Of a DNA stretch of 64,000 nt, positions 25,168 to 35,662 are shown in pieces. A model generated the notes under the pieces. That model was not told the DNA's origin. It ran no database searches and saw only the letters and a list, made by a program, of their open reading frames with translations. The stretch's first letter is position 1. Each line of letters starts with the position of its first letter. The DNA is from Calliphora vicina (lineage: Eukaryota > Arthropoda > Insecta > Diptera > Calliphoridae), in assembly GCF_958450345.1 (NCBI RefSeq), contig NC_088780.1:167196726-167260725 (forward strand), given 5' to 3'. The position numbers were made by a program, and so were the translations under genes.

Positions 25168-26200
25168 TCAGTATGATGGAATACTTCCCACTTTAGCTTT
25201 TAGAACACATTTTATTCGATGTGAAATTGATTTAACCAATTTAGAGCAGTCATTAATGGTTATTTTAGACCAAATGTCTTTTATAGCACTCTTTAATTCA
25301 TTTGTTGTTGTTATTTTGTAGGTTTGAAGTTCGCGATCAATAATAGACCAAATATTTTCAATCGAGTTAATATCAGTAGAAGTTTGTGGCCAATCTAATA
25401 GAGGTATATTATTATTTCTAAACCAATCCATTGAAAATTTTGCTTTATGGCATGGTGCATTATCTTGCTGAAAAAAAGACTGCATCGTTTCGGATCCAAA
25501 AAGTTGATCATAATATGATGGAAGTTTTTCAGAAATCAATTCTATATAGCTTCTAGAATTTAAACGTCCTTCATAAAAGAGCAAAATACCGGTACCATGG
25601 GCAGTAAAACATCCCCAAACGTTTACAGAACCACCACCACCTTGTACTCGAGGTTTGAAATAGAACGATTGATTATTTTCATGTATTGTACATCGTACAA
25701 ACGATCGATTCTTTCGATTTATCAGCTCAAAGTGGGACTCATCACTAAAAATAACCTTATTCCAATCAATTTCAGTCCAATTTGCATACTTCTTACACCA
25801 GTTTACCCTTTTTTTTTGACTGCAGCTTGTTTCGATAAGGACGTCGTTTTTGAGTATAGCTTTTAAGACCATAGCTAACAAGTCGACGGCGAGTTGTGAT
25901 GGCACTAACTGACTTTTCAATCGCAGATGACCAATCTGAAGCAAGTTGGCGGCTACTAGCTGATCGATTTCGTTTACACATTTGTACCAAATGCCGATCT
26001 TGAGCCTGTGTCGTGAACTTGAACCGTCCCTGACCATGTTTATTTGTAAGCGGTTCATTATTAGAAACCTTTTTTGCAACATTATAAACACATTTCCGTG
26101 AAACACCAAGCTTCTTTGAAATTTCTATGTGGGATAAGTTTTCAGCAAGTAGTGTTTTAATGGATATTTTTATTTCCAAAGTGACTTTTTTACGACACAT
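25168..26200 (-). pseudogene. Tc1-like transposase, DD34E, one frameshift
   Basis: The enzyme cuts and pastes its own transposon using a DDE active site. The frame opens at ATG 26200 with a helix-turn-helix pair: residues about 1-55 include ISKKLGVSRKCVYNVAKKV, and a second HTH with GQGR-type linker follows to about residue 125. It then breaks. The catalytic half continues in another frame to a stop at 25168. Visible there are the first acid in FSDESHFE, a VNVWGCF block, the second acid in QQDNAPCH and the glutamate in NSIENIW. Thirty-four residues separate the last two, the Tc1 spacing. The break lies in a run of nine A (25809-25817 on the minus strand); one base fewer would join the frames, giving about 340 residues, the normal length. 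The usual SPDLNPIEN block is altered to STDINSIEN. It could be a recent inactivation, an allele, or an assembly error in the homopolymer. Confidence 0.92.
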
Positions 26201-26370
26201 TATTTTAAATAAAAAAAGTATAAAAATTTCGAAGCAATTTAATAATGTTATTTTAACACGTGTTTTACTATTAATGAATTATTTTAATGAGTTAAAATTT
26301 TACAAAAAAAAAGTACTGTTAGGTCAGATATTAAATATTTAAAGAGAGTGCGCTATATTTATGGCACATA

Positions 26371-26945
26371 GATTTGAGACTTAAGAGCAATTATTCTTTT
26401 CCGATTTTCTTGAAATATTTTTTTTGGAATTAACAACAAATTTATTAATAATAGCATGAACCTCTACTTAGTCAAAAGTTATGTGCTTTCAAACTTAAAA
26501 AAAAAATCGTTTTTTCGCCATTTTTTTTTTCTTTTTTAAATATACTCACATTCATTTTATATTATTCAGAAAATAAAAAAAAGATAAGTAATGTATTTAT
26601 GTATATTTTTCTAAAGGCAAAACAATATCAAAATTCGTATAATTGCTTGGTCCAGAGCCTTTCGAAGTAGACCTATTTTTATGTATATTTTAATTTTAGA
26701 CAACATGTTCTCTTATCGCATAGCTGCTTCCAAAAACAGAAGAACTGTTCTGTATGTCCCAAAATGTTGTTCAATATTGTGCAATGGAATTTCATATGTC
26801 CCGACCTTGGTGCCTTAGATAGACCCAAAAATCAAAAAATTCCAATTTTAGGATTTTTTTTAAAGTTTTTTGGGAATTTTGGGATTGTCAAAAACAATTT
26901 ACTAATTTATTTTTCACTTTTGTATTTCGATCAAAAAATTCTATA
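26371..26945. other. Spacer between two Tc1-like elements
   Basis: AT-rich; no gene. Part of it (about 26790-26890, CCCAAAAATCAAAAAATTCC words) resembles 31.4 kb weakly. The frame at 26764-27141 runs into the next transposon and is not credible. Confidence 0.45.
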
Positions 26946-26947
26946 TA

Positions 26948-28236
26948 CAGTTTGTCAAAAATATCTTTGCACAGTAAACAAATTTTTAAAATTTTATTTT
27001 TATTTAAGAACTTCAAGAATAAATTCATTACATTTTTGTTTTTTTTTTCACACATTCTGTTACTGGACCTGTTACGACTATGTGACTCCACCAATACATT
27101 TAAAATTGACACACGCGTTACAACACCAACAACAAAAATAAATGTTTTTTCAATATGAATGCTGTCAAAAAAATCTTTGCATACTGAGTGAAGAAAACAA
27201 AAAATTGGTTAAATTTCATCGAATTTAGTGCAAATATGCCATTTTATGAATGTTATCGCATTTGAAAGAGCTATTATATTTTTTTTAAGTTCTAGGAAAA
27301 AACCCCTGCTTTAAATCAAAAATATTGAGAAACGATTAAGATTTTCTATAGAGCATATTTCACTCCCTCCAGAGTGCTGGGACGACAAAATTTTTTCTGA
27401 TGAGACAAAAATAATGTTGTGCTATCATGATGGAGTCCAAAAAGTTTGGCGAAAACCTCTGACAGCTCTAGAAAACAAAAATTTAATTCCTACAGTTAAG
27501 TTTGGAAAGCTTTCAGTTATGGTATGGGGTTGTATATCCAGTAAGGGAGTAGGGGTAATCAGGATTTTGGATAAAATATTGGCGAAAGAAGTTTATCTTT
27601 ATGTTCTAAAAACCGATTTAATACCTATCATTCAGAAATTCGGATTTAATGACCCGGTAAATTCGAAAAAATTTAAATACAAATATTATCAAGACAATGA
27701 TACTAAACATAACTCTTATTTATTTGGTCGTGGTTACTATATAACTGTACAAAAGTTATTGATACCCCTGCCCGAAGTCCTGATATTAACCATATCGAAA
27801 ATTTGTGGGTACATTTAAAGAAAAAAGTGGGAAAAATATCGCCAAAGAATCAAAACGAATAAATTAAAGAAGAGTGGGTGGGTTAGTGATATCCCTAAGC
27901 TAATTAACTCAATGGGCAGCCGTAATTGATACTCAAGTTGGACACACAATATATTAGCAGCTAAAACCCTGGAAATGTATCACAAACTTAATATTTTATC
28001 GAATGTGCAAACATTTATTTGACAGTATAAAAATTGATTTTTTTGTCCTTTTTTATTATAAATATGAATGGTTTTATTGAAATTGATTTTTTTGTTATCT
28101 ATTATATTAATAAACATATGTTTATAAAAAATGTGTTGAAAATAATAAAGAAGTTGATTATTTATATTAGTAATCAATGTTTTCTTTGAAATTTTGTTAT
28201 TTTTTCTCTATGTGCAAAGAATTTTTTGACAAACTG
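26948..28236 (+). mobile_element. Second Tc1-like transposon, internally deleted
   Basis: The ends read CAGTTTGTCAAAAATATCTT (then TGCACA) and its inverted relative, both flanked by TA (26946-26947 and 28237-28238). A third copy of the motif (CTGTCAAAAAAATCTTTGCA) sits inside at about 27164, like the inner repeats of IR/DR-type Tc1 elements. The element is about 1.29 kb and lacks the DNA-binding half of the transposase. Confidence 0.85.
27380..27825 (+). pseudogene. Tc1-like transposase catalytic-domain remnant
   Basis: The reading begins near 27384 with WDDKIFSDETK, the first catalytic acid region (just upstream of the ATG at 27414), followed by VMVWGCISSKG, the conserved strand block, and YYQDNDTKH, the second acid block (usually QQDNAPxH). 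After about 27760 the frame shifts and PARSPDINHIENLW is seen in another frame to about 27815, giving the last acid. The N-terminal HTH half is missing: only about 430 nt lie between the left TIR and the first acid. The family differs from the neighbour at 25 kb, sharing neither TIR nor close sequence. It is inactive as read. Confidence 0.88.
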
Positions 28237-28238
28237 TA

Positions 28239-29995
28239 AGTGTAAAATCTAATCAAAACAATTCATAAATAAAAATTTTATTGCATTTTAAAAAATAAAA
28301 TTTTTCAAAAAAAACATCTACTATTTTTATTCCCATATTTTTGAAAAAAGTATTCTACCAATTTTTTAATTCTTAAAAATGTTGTACATTTTTGAAAAGA
28401 GGACATAATTTCCTACACGTTGATATATAATATGTATGTATATCTTTTCTTTTCCGCTAGTCTCATTAATAGCTATTAATTTATTAGAATCGGTCTATTC
28501 GTTTAGAAGTTACAGATTTATTTCCACTTTTTTTCTCAAATCCCCCACTGTGTGGCGTGTGAAGAATAAGAATAGATTAGTTTGGAATTTGGTTTCATCA
28601 AGTGCTGATTTTATTGAAAGTAAAACTTCAATATATTTACACCTACAAAATATGTAGTAGTAGTGATTTTCCTTTTCTTAGATAACATAAGATTAATTTA
28701 ATAATATAATTTTTACAAACACCTTCCGAAAGCATTCCCTGTAAAAAATCTCCTTTAAAAAATAACGAAATTTTTGTTTTGTTAACTCTTAAATACTGTT
28801 CATTAAGCAATGGATTATCGTTTTCTTTTTCTTTTCTCAGTGTATTTAGTATATATTATTATCGTTTTCTTTTTCTTTTCTCAGTGTATTTAGTATATAA
28901 CATTTATTTATTTTCACATAAGACTATTTCTGTATAACGGACATACATGTGGGTCTAAGTGTGTATTGGTTTCTTGGTTTCCTGACTAACCATGTTGATG
29001 TTGTCGATATTTAATGTTCAATCCATTTGTAGCACTTAAGGGTCATGATTAAATTTCACTTGCATTTAAAATTAAACTCGTTGCTTTTTTACTATTTTCT
29101 TGAATTTGTTTTCATTTCACCGGAAACATCACCATCGCCACCAATAACTCCCACTTGCTTTCCTGGCATCTCTTGAGTGGTTTTACTTAAGCTTTCCCCT
29201 AATAATCAATGCGTATGGATGTGCATAATTCTTGTTTTTTTTAAACATACAAAAATATATTTTCCTGTATTTCCATACATACATTTCTCTTACATTTGGA
29301 TTTTCATTTAGTCCAAATCTGAGAGTAAGTGAGTATTATTGTTTTCATGTCGGTTTTGCCAGTGGTAAAGTATGTATTTTAATATGTACATTTGTGTAAG
29401 GAAAGGAATTCTCTAATAGAAATATCTATTATTTATAAAAGGGAAATGTTTTAAGAGGAAATGTGAAAAAAGAACAAAAGCTACTCTGATACTGATTTTT
29501 CCTTTTATTTCTTTGATCCTTGACAATTGATGTTGCAAGTATGCAGAACAATGGGAAACCGAAAATACATACATATGAGTAATTAAAATAAAAATATACA
29601 TATATAAGAGAGTATTAAGAAAAACTACTAGTTGTATTGTTTAAGTTAATTTTTGTATAAATATTATAAAGTGATTATTGGCAGACATTTACAAAATTTC
29701 AAATACCATTGTGTTTATGTGAAAAAGCTAATTTAAATAAATAATTTCTAGTTAAGGAAAACAAATACAATATCAGATTTTTTTTACAGTAGTGAATAGA
29801 TTAAATTTTGACTTACTATAAGAGGATTTAAGAATTTTAATTTACAAAAATATTTAAATGAAATGTTGGGTTTCTTAATAAAATTAAAATCGATTTTGCA
29901 CATAATTATAAAAAAATTAAAAGAATATGGTTTATTTAAAATATATTATCCACCGTTTTTAAAAAGGTAAAAACGTTGTAGTGAAACAGATTACT
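28239..29995. other. AT-rich DNA, no gene
   Basis: Includes an exact 44-bp tandem duplication at 28814-28901. Other frames are short and without motifs. Confidence 0.5.
28814..28901 (+). repeat. 44-bp unit, two tandem copies
   Basis: The unit starting ATTATCGTTTTCTTTTTCTT and ending in TTTAGTATATAT-type sequence is repeated twice with essentially no change, indicating a recent duplication. Confidence 0.85.
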
Positions 29996-29999
29996 GTAT

Positions 30000-30719
30000 C
30001 TTTCAGTAATTGGATTTTAGTATTGGATGCTAGTGGGATACATATCAAAATACGTGTTTTGTAACTCAAGATATAAAATTTTTGACTTTTTTTGGAAAAT
30101 CAAAAGAAAGCTTAAGGAAGACACATAAGCTATCTTTTGAGCAAAAAAAAAATTCAAAAAGTTCCATTTTGAAAAAAAAAAAATCAAAAATTGTATGTCT
30201 TGAGTTACAAAACATTTATTTTTATAGATATCCCACTCGCATCTCACTAAGCGACAAAAAAGCTTTTAAAGGAAAAATCTAAGCTTTTGAGTAAAAAACA
30301 AACTTTAGAAAAAAGTCAAAAAAGTTTAAAATTTTTTTTTTTCGAAAATTTAATAAATAGCTATCTAAACTATTTTAGACAATAGGCATAGAGAAAATAT
30401 ACATAGAGCGAAAACTCTCCTGTCAAAGACCTAACTCAGTTGTCAAAAACCTAAGTGGTAAGAATGTATTAGTAGAAAAAACTATGTGAAAACAAAAGCA
30501 ACACTCGTATATGTGATTATTTTGAGTAATTTTTTTGTTAGAGTTTTTTTTCTAGTTTCCGCTCTATGTTTCTCTATGACAATAGGTAATAAGTTACATG
30601 GATGAGAAAAAGCAATTGTGTAGCCAAAATGTCAAACTTTGACTCCGTCTGAATTATTATCCAATGATGATCGGAAGACATCGATTTCAAAAGTTGATTC
30701 CCTTGACATGAAATCCCCC
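30000..30719. repeat. Interspersed repeat family C, copy 2, split by a MITE
   Basis: The stretch 30195-30340 has the GATATCCCACTCGCATCTCA and AAGCGAC blocks; 30010-30110 holds the same blocks inverted, giving a large inverted repeat. The right part (30587-30719: AATAAGTTACATGGATGAG, GATCGGAAGACATCGATTTC, TTGACATGAAAT) matches the right end of the 63-kb copy. The left terminal repeat is missing. A MITE sits at 30387-30578. Confidence 0.75.
30387..30578. mobile_element. 192-bp MITE (CATAGAG ends) with 8-bp TSD
   Basis: The ends are CATAGAGAAAATATACATAG (then AGCG) and an inverted relative ending CTCTATGTTTCTCTATG. ACAATAGG flanks both sides (30379-30386 and 30579-30586). The family C copy at 63.6 kb reads AACAATAGGTAATAAG with no insert, which is the empty site. 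An 8-bp duplication suits hAT or P-type elements. Further copies: 60955-61119 and the split copy at 61889-62463. Confidence 0.85.
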
Positions 30720-32500
30720 ATATGTATATTAGACCGTCTCACTTTTCATTTTTTTCGAAATTCCTTCAGGCACATCGACTTTCTTAATCTACTCTAAAAA
30801 CCAAGAATTTTGGTGTATAACACTTAAATATTGGTGAACGGGAAGTGGTCTCTCAAATCGTTTTTTCGTTTTTTTAGGCAAAATGCATTTTTCCCAAAAA
30901 ATTAAAAAAACTTGCTTTAGTAATTGGCCTCTAACTCAAACGGTTCTTAACGGAATTAAACCTAATTACTTGCATTAGGAAGCTAATTAAATTTCCTAAA
31001 TGTTTCTTAAAGCAACATTGCCATTTTATTGGATGGTTTTTTATTCATAGCATTACAAATTCAGATTTTCAAATACTTATAATTTTTTTTTCATTTTTGC
31101 TTACCTTTTCTTATATAAAAATTGAACGAGGCAAAATGTTTATATTCTGTAAATGCAGTTTGGTAGGAAATTTTAAAGTAAAGATTTTGGTGTAAATAAC
31201 AGTAGCATTCTGTTAAGAAAAACTGTAATTTTAGTTGAAATGACTTAAGTTTTTATTTGTAAATTTGCTTCAATTTCATAAATACATTAATATAAAGTAA
31301 AAAGTGATTGCTGTTTTTTTTTATTTTTTAAAATTTTCTAAATGTGTACTTTTGTTGGACGAAATGGCATCCGCTTTAAAAGTTAAAATTTTTAAAGGAC
31401 GGTTAAAGGGAATCCCGCAATTCCCAAAAATTAGAGCGAAAATCCCAAAAATTGTATTTTTTTCAATTTTTCCATCGGGGCAGAGAAAATGCTTTATGGT
31501 TAAATAAGGTATACATCGAAGTTTCCAAAGATGCTTTCCGTTTTCTGATCCGAGCTTTGGGATTTTAGAACATGTGGCCCACAGTTGAAATTTTGATAAA
31601 AAATTTGTCAAATTCCGTAGGTCGTAGGGGCATGTTTTTTATACCAAAATGTTCTCCGTAAAGATACTTTAGAGAAAGTCATAAAATTGTTATATGTTCT
31701 TAAAGAATTTTTTTTTTTTAACAAAGAAAGAGTAAAGTCACCTTTTCACCCAAAAAACAGCAAAAATCTACTAGTTTTTGAATATTTAAATTGAAAGTCG
31801 TTTATTTTTGGATCCATAATTGATATTGCTCTAACATCTTTTGTTTGGCGATTTAGTTGTCTAAAGACACAATCTGAATTTAAATATTAGATAAGATGTT
31901 ATTATGCATTTTTAGGAAATAATGCTAATGAATAAATTTCCTAAAAATAGTATAATTAGGTGGACATGAAAATTATGCAATGCGATAAATAATGCGAGGA
32001 AGCAATGTCTCTACAAAATGAAATATATTTGTTTTTTTTTTAATTTTACTCCACTAAGCATTATTATGTTGCATGCAAAATATTTCGTATCCATCCTTTA
32101 TTCCATCAACTAAATTTAAGTTAAACTTTAACAACAATTTTTTCATGACACCCAACAAATATGCATGTCCAATGTTTATGTATTCCTTATTAGTTCTTGC
32201 TCCTATATTGTATCAGGAAATAATTTGTTGCGAAAAACAAACTTTTATAAGAAATTTAATCAAAATTTAAAAAAAATTGTTGCGAAAATATTCAAAGTAA
32301 ATCTCAAAGGACATAAATACAATGTAAGTATTTATTCATGCAATAAACGATTTGAACAAAACATTCAATCTAAAATAACCTTAAATTGAGAGCAACATTT
32401 GTATTTTAAACAAATGCTCATATCAATGAAGATGTATGAACTTCCGGTATTCTTTGTTAGGTTTGTTAGTTTGTGCTTAAATTTATTTGTTAGATTGTCA
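30720..32500. other. AT-rich DNA, no gene
   Basis: Frames at 31304-31611 overlap on opposite strands and have no motif. Nothing else is supportable. Confidence 0.5.
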
Positions 32501-32502
32501 TT

Positions 32503-33110
32503 GCCCAGAAGATAAGCAAGTAGTCAATGTATCCCTTATAGATAGTAATTGTCACTAATGTCTTATCATTTGGCTTACTCCAATATATATTTTGGGTTAT
32601 TTGACACGTATATGCTCTTTGTAGTGCAGAGAGAAGACAACTGGTTACTTTATATGTCCCAGGTAATCTAGCGTGATGACAATTATCACTTATGTATCTA
32701 TAAGTAATCTAGAGAGCAGTCACTTTAAATGTTTATTTTGTACTGCACTTTATAAATCAGTTGTTTTAGCCACCAGAAACAATCTATTGGAGAGTTGCAA
32801 TTTAGGTGACTATTTTTGGTCAAATAGCATCCGTACATGTTAAAACAACTAGTTATGTAGCTGATCAAGTAACCAGTAAGATAAACCAGTAACCAGTAAC
32901 CAGTAAGGTAAAAGTAAAGTAACAGACTCTATGTAACCGTTATGGGAATATAATGCGTTGACTACTTAGGACCAGCTATCGAACAGTCAGGGGTTAAAAT
33001 AACCAGTGTTAAAATAACCAGTCACATAGCTATTGAAGTAACTAGTTCCCACCCTAAATGATGGGTAAAATCACTAGTTCGGGACTGTCTCCTAGAACTG
33101 CTGGGTGTTT
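32503..33110. mobile_element. Possible TIR element with CCCAGCAG-like ends
   Basis: The left edge CCCAGAAGATAAGCAAGTAG resembles the inverse of the right edge (GGACTGTCTCCTAGAACTGC then TGGG). The interior has AACCAGTAAC repeats (about 32870-32905) and GTAACTAGTT words in both orientations. A similar CTGCTGGGA edge occurs at about 3640. No target duplication was resolved. Confidence 0.35.
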
Positions 33111-33686
33111 AACAGACTAATGATATGAATACATATGCAAGTGTGTGCTATACACATATTTTTATACATTTTCTTTAACTGTTAAAAAAGTCTTTGTTGT
33201 TTTTTAATGAAGTAGAATTATATAAATTTTCTTTTTGTTAATTTCATGACAAAAATTTTCTATTCTATATTGAGGGATTGTTAATTTTTATAATGTTTAA
33301 AATAACAATTATACTAACAATGATTGATGAGTACAATTAATTTATTTATAATAATAAGTACAACATTTACAAACTTGTACAATTAACACAACAACGTCAT
33401 TTACTTAAGTGAAAAATACAATAAAAATGTCAATTATTATTTTAGGAAACAATTTGTATGTCATTATTTGGCAAACCCTTAAAGTGGTTTTTCAATAAAT
33501 AAAATGAACTGAAATTTTGTGACACATTGACAGGGCAGAGAATTTATTTTGTAAAAGAAAGAATAATAAAATAACAAATAAACAATAAACAATAAAACAC
33601 TTTAATTTTAAAAAAGTTTACGAGGGTTTATTTGTATGTTTTCTATTCAACAGTTAGAATATTTTGTTTGTATTTGCGATGTTTAC

Positions 33687-33994
33687 CATAACAATTGACA
33701 CATTATGGTCACTGTAATTATGAATATGATTGTGGTAACCATAAAATATATAATTTTGTAATGTTCTCGGATTATGGGTATCATACTCTGAGAAAAATAT
33801 ATTATGATATAATGATTCATCATGAACATGATTGTCACAAACATATATTTATTTACTACAATCATATAAATGATGCTACAATATTGTGAAAACATTAGCA
33901 TATTATGGTTATCGCAATCATAAAATAATTAGAGTGAACTAATATATTTACAAAGTTGTAAAAATTTTGAAATGGTTATGATAAACATGTACGA
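33687..33994. mobile_element. Palindromic MITE, copy 2 (ends lost)
   Basis: The interior words (GATTGTGGTAACCATAA, TTCATCATGAACATGATTGT, TTATTTACTACAATCATATA) match the interiors at 58.8-59.1 kb and, more distantly, 15.8-16.2 kb. The terminal CACGCAGAG ends are not present. Overlapping frames on both strands reflect the palindrome, not genes. Confidence 0.7.
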
Positions 33995-34187
33995 AAGGGT
34001 GCCATCGATTTTTCGATAGCTTTTGGCATGAGAAAAAAAAATTTCCACTATGACATCAAACAAATCATTTTCGAGGCGCCCAAATTTCAGAAAGACTAAA
34101 AAAATTTACTTTTTCTCAACATTTATTTTTAAGGTTCCTTTTCTATTTTTTTTTTTAAATATTACCTTAAATACGGTCTACTTCATT

Positions 34188-35040
34188 CTAAATAGTTTTT
34201 AACAGGTATTCTGGGCATTATTCGGCCAATAATCGCTTCACACAACTTAGATGCGTTTAGTACAGCTTCCCCGTGACAGTCTGGCCAGATTTCAGCAGCT
34301 CATAATAGATAGGACTCTTTTGGTCCCACCGAATACAGAGAATTACCCTAGCGCCATGGATATTTGGCTTTGGTGTCGTTTCGGCTGGTTGGCCGGGCTT
34401 CACATACAACATCTTACGCTTCTGGTTATCATAATGGATCCATTTTTCACCGCATGTATTGATCAATGTAAACACGATTTTCTTTTATAGCATCATTTCG
34501 GACATGCAAAATCGTCTTTCAATGTCTCTCGGCATCAAATCGTTTGGTATCCAATTTCCCTACTTTTGGATGAATCCTGCTGCTTGCAAACATTTTAGAA
34601 TTACTACTTGAGTAGCTCCCAATGATTTTGCCAGCTCTTGTTGAGTTTTACAACAATCTTTATGGAGTAATGCCTCCAATTCTTTGTCTTCAAATTGGGC
34701 TGGGTTATATTTGTCTCCCTGTCAAAATCTCCACTTCTGAACCGCACAAACCATTTCTCGTACGTTGAAACACATTCACCATAAGCTTTGCTGAGCAATC
34801 GGTGTGCCACAGCGTCACTTTTTTCAAATTAAAGAAGTAAAGCAAAACTTCCCGCATATGACATTTTGTTGGTACAAAGTTTGACATTTTCGAAGCAAAA
34901 AAATGCTGTTAGAATAAATTACAGATATCTACTTTCCAAAATGACATTTAATTTATTAAAAACAAAAATCGCGTTCAAAAGATACGCCATCTATTGCTAA
35001 AAAACAAAAAAAATCAATAAAAAAATTGTAAATCCATTGC
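34188..35040 (-). mobile_element. mariner element relic, copy 1
   Basis: Transposase fragments read on the minus strand from about 34900 down to 34190, matching the three other copies in this window (41.4, 51.1 and 57.7 kb). The 5' side continues to about 35040 with AAAAGATACGCCATCTATTG-type sequence shared with the 58.7-kb copy. The middle-to-end part is collapsed, so the element is shorter than the ~1.1 kb of the 57.7-kb copy. Confidence 0.85.
34200..34887 (-). pseudogene. mariner transposase remnant
   Basis: Pieces in at least three frames. The HTH part (34604-34810) reads AHRLLSKAYGECVSTYEKWF and RFRSGDFD, the hallmark of irritans-type mariner N-termini. The catalytic part (34257-34475) has EKWIHYDNQKR, KPGQPAETTPKPNIHGARV and KSGQTVTGKLY. 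The first catalytic aspartate (normally in T-x-DEKW) is replaced by glycine (TCGEKW). The HDNARPH block with the second aspartate is deleted. It cannot be active. Confidence 0.9.
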
Positions 35041-35298
35041 ACCACCAGTTAACGTTATCATCCTTATATTTTACAATTTCATTCTTTAAGAGCTGTCTAT
35101 TTACCAGCCAATGATTGAAGCTTAAACTGGACTAAACAATGAAAAACAATTGAACCAAAAACTGGAATCGGGACTAAATAAAAACAGCTTAAACTTGACT
35201 AAATATAGATTTACGATTGCAGACAACGGAACTAAATTAACCCTCTAACCCACAAACTTTAAAAAGCTAAAAAAAATTGTCGAATAATTTTTTAGGGT

Positions 35299-35469
35299 AA
35301 TTATGACTCAATAAACTTATGTGCTGTTTTTCTATAGCGAACGAGTACTTTGAGTGGAAATTTAACATGTGTTTTGTTATTGTAACAAAAACAAAATACA
35401 TGTAAAACGTTCACTCAAAGCGCTCACTCGCTATAGAAAAACAGCACATAAGTTTATTGAGTCATAATT
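35299..35469. mobile_element. 171-bp hairpin element
   Basis: AATTATGACTCAATAAACTT (then ATGTGCTGTTTTTCTATAGCGA) at 35299 is repeated exactly in reverse complement ending at 35469. The first 42 bp pair perfectly, and pairing continues with a few changes to the centre near 35380. It adjoins the truncated edge of family A at 35470. It could be a foldback MITE or a recent inverted duplication. No target duplication was identified. Confidence 0.8.
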
Positions 35470-35662
35470 CCCTTATATGGGAAATTAGGTCGTGTCATTT
35501 ATGTCTATATGAAAGTTTACTATGTTGAATTTTGTGAGTATACCAACATTTTTAAGCGATTTATGCACGTTAAAGTGGTTTTCGGAATCGGGTCTATATG
35601 GGAGCTATGACTAATTATGGACCGATCGTAACAAAATTTGGTGACATGAATTTTGTATATAT

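Larger units (their letters stand above)
24884..26368 (-). mobile_element. Tc1-like transposon, near full length
   Basis: The transposase-coding region (25168-26200, minus) is bracketed by ends that share AAATATAGCGCAC in inverted orientation (left about 24896-24908, right about 26347-26360), with TA at both outer edges (24882-24883 and 26369-26370). Total about 1.49 kb, a usual Tc1 size. The 3' flank has a 19-bp-arm hairpin at 25092-25136. Confidence 0.85.

Noticed and set aside
32870..32905. AACCAGTAAC repeats as a possible regulatory site cluster
   Set aside because: They sit inside a probable TIR element, and there is no evidence of a nearby promoter.
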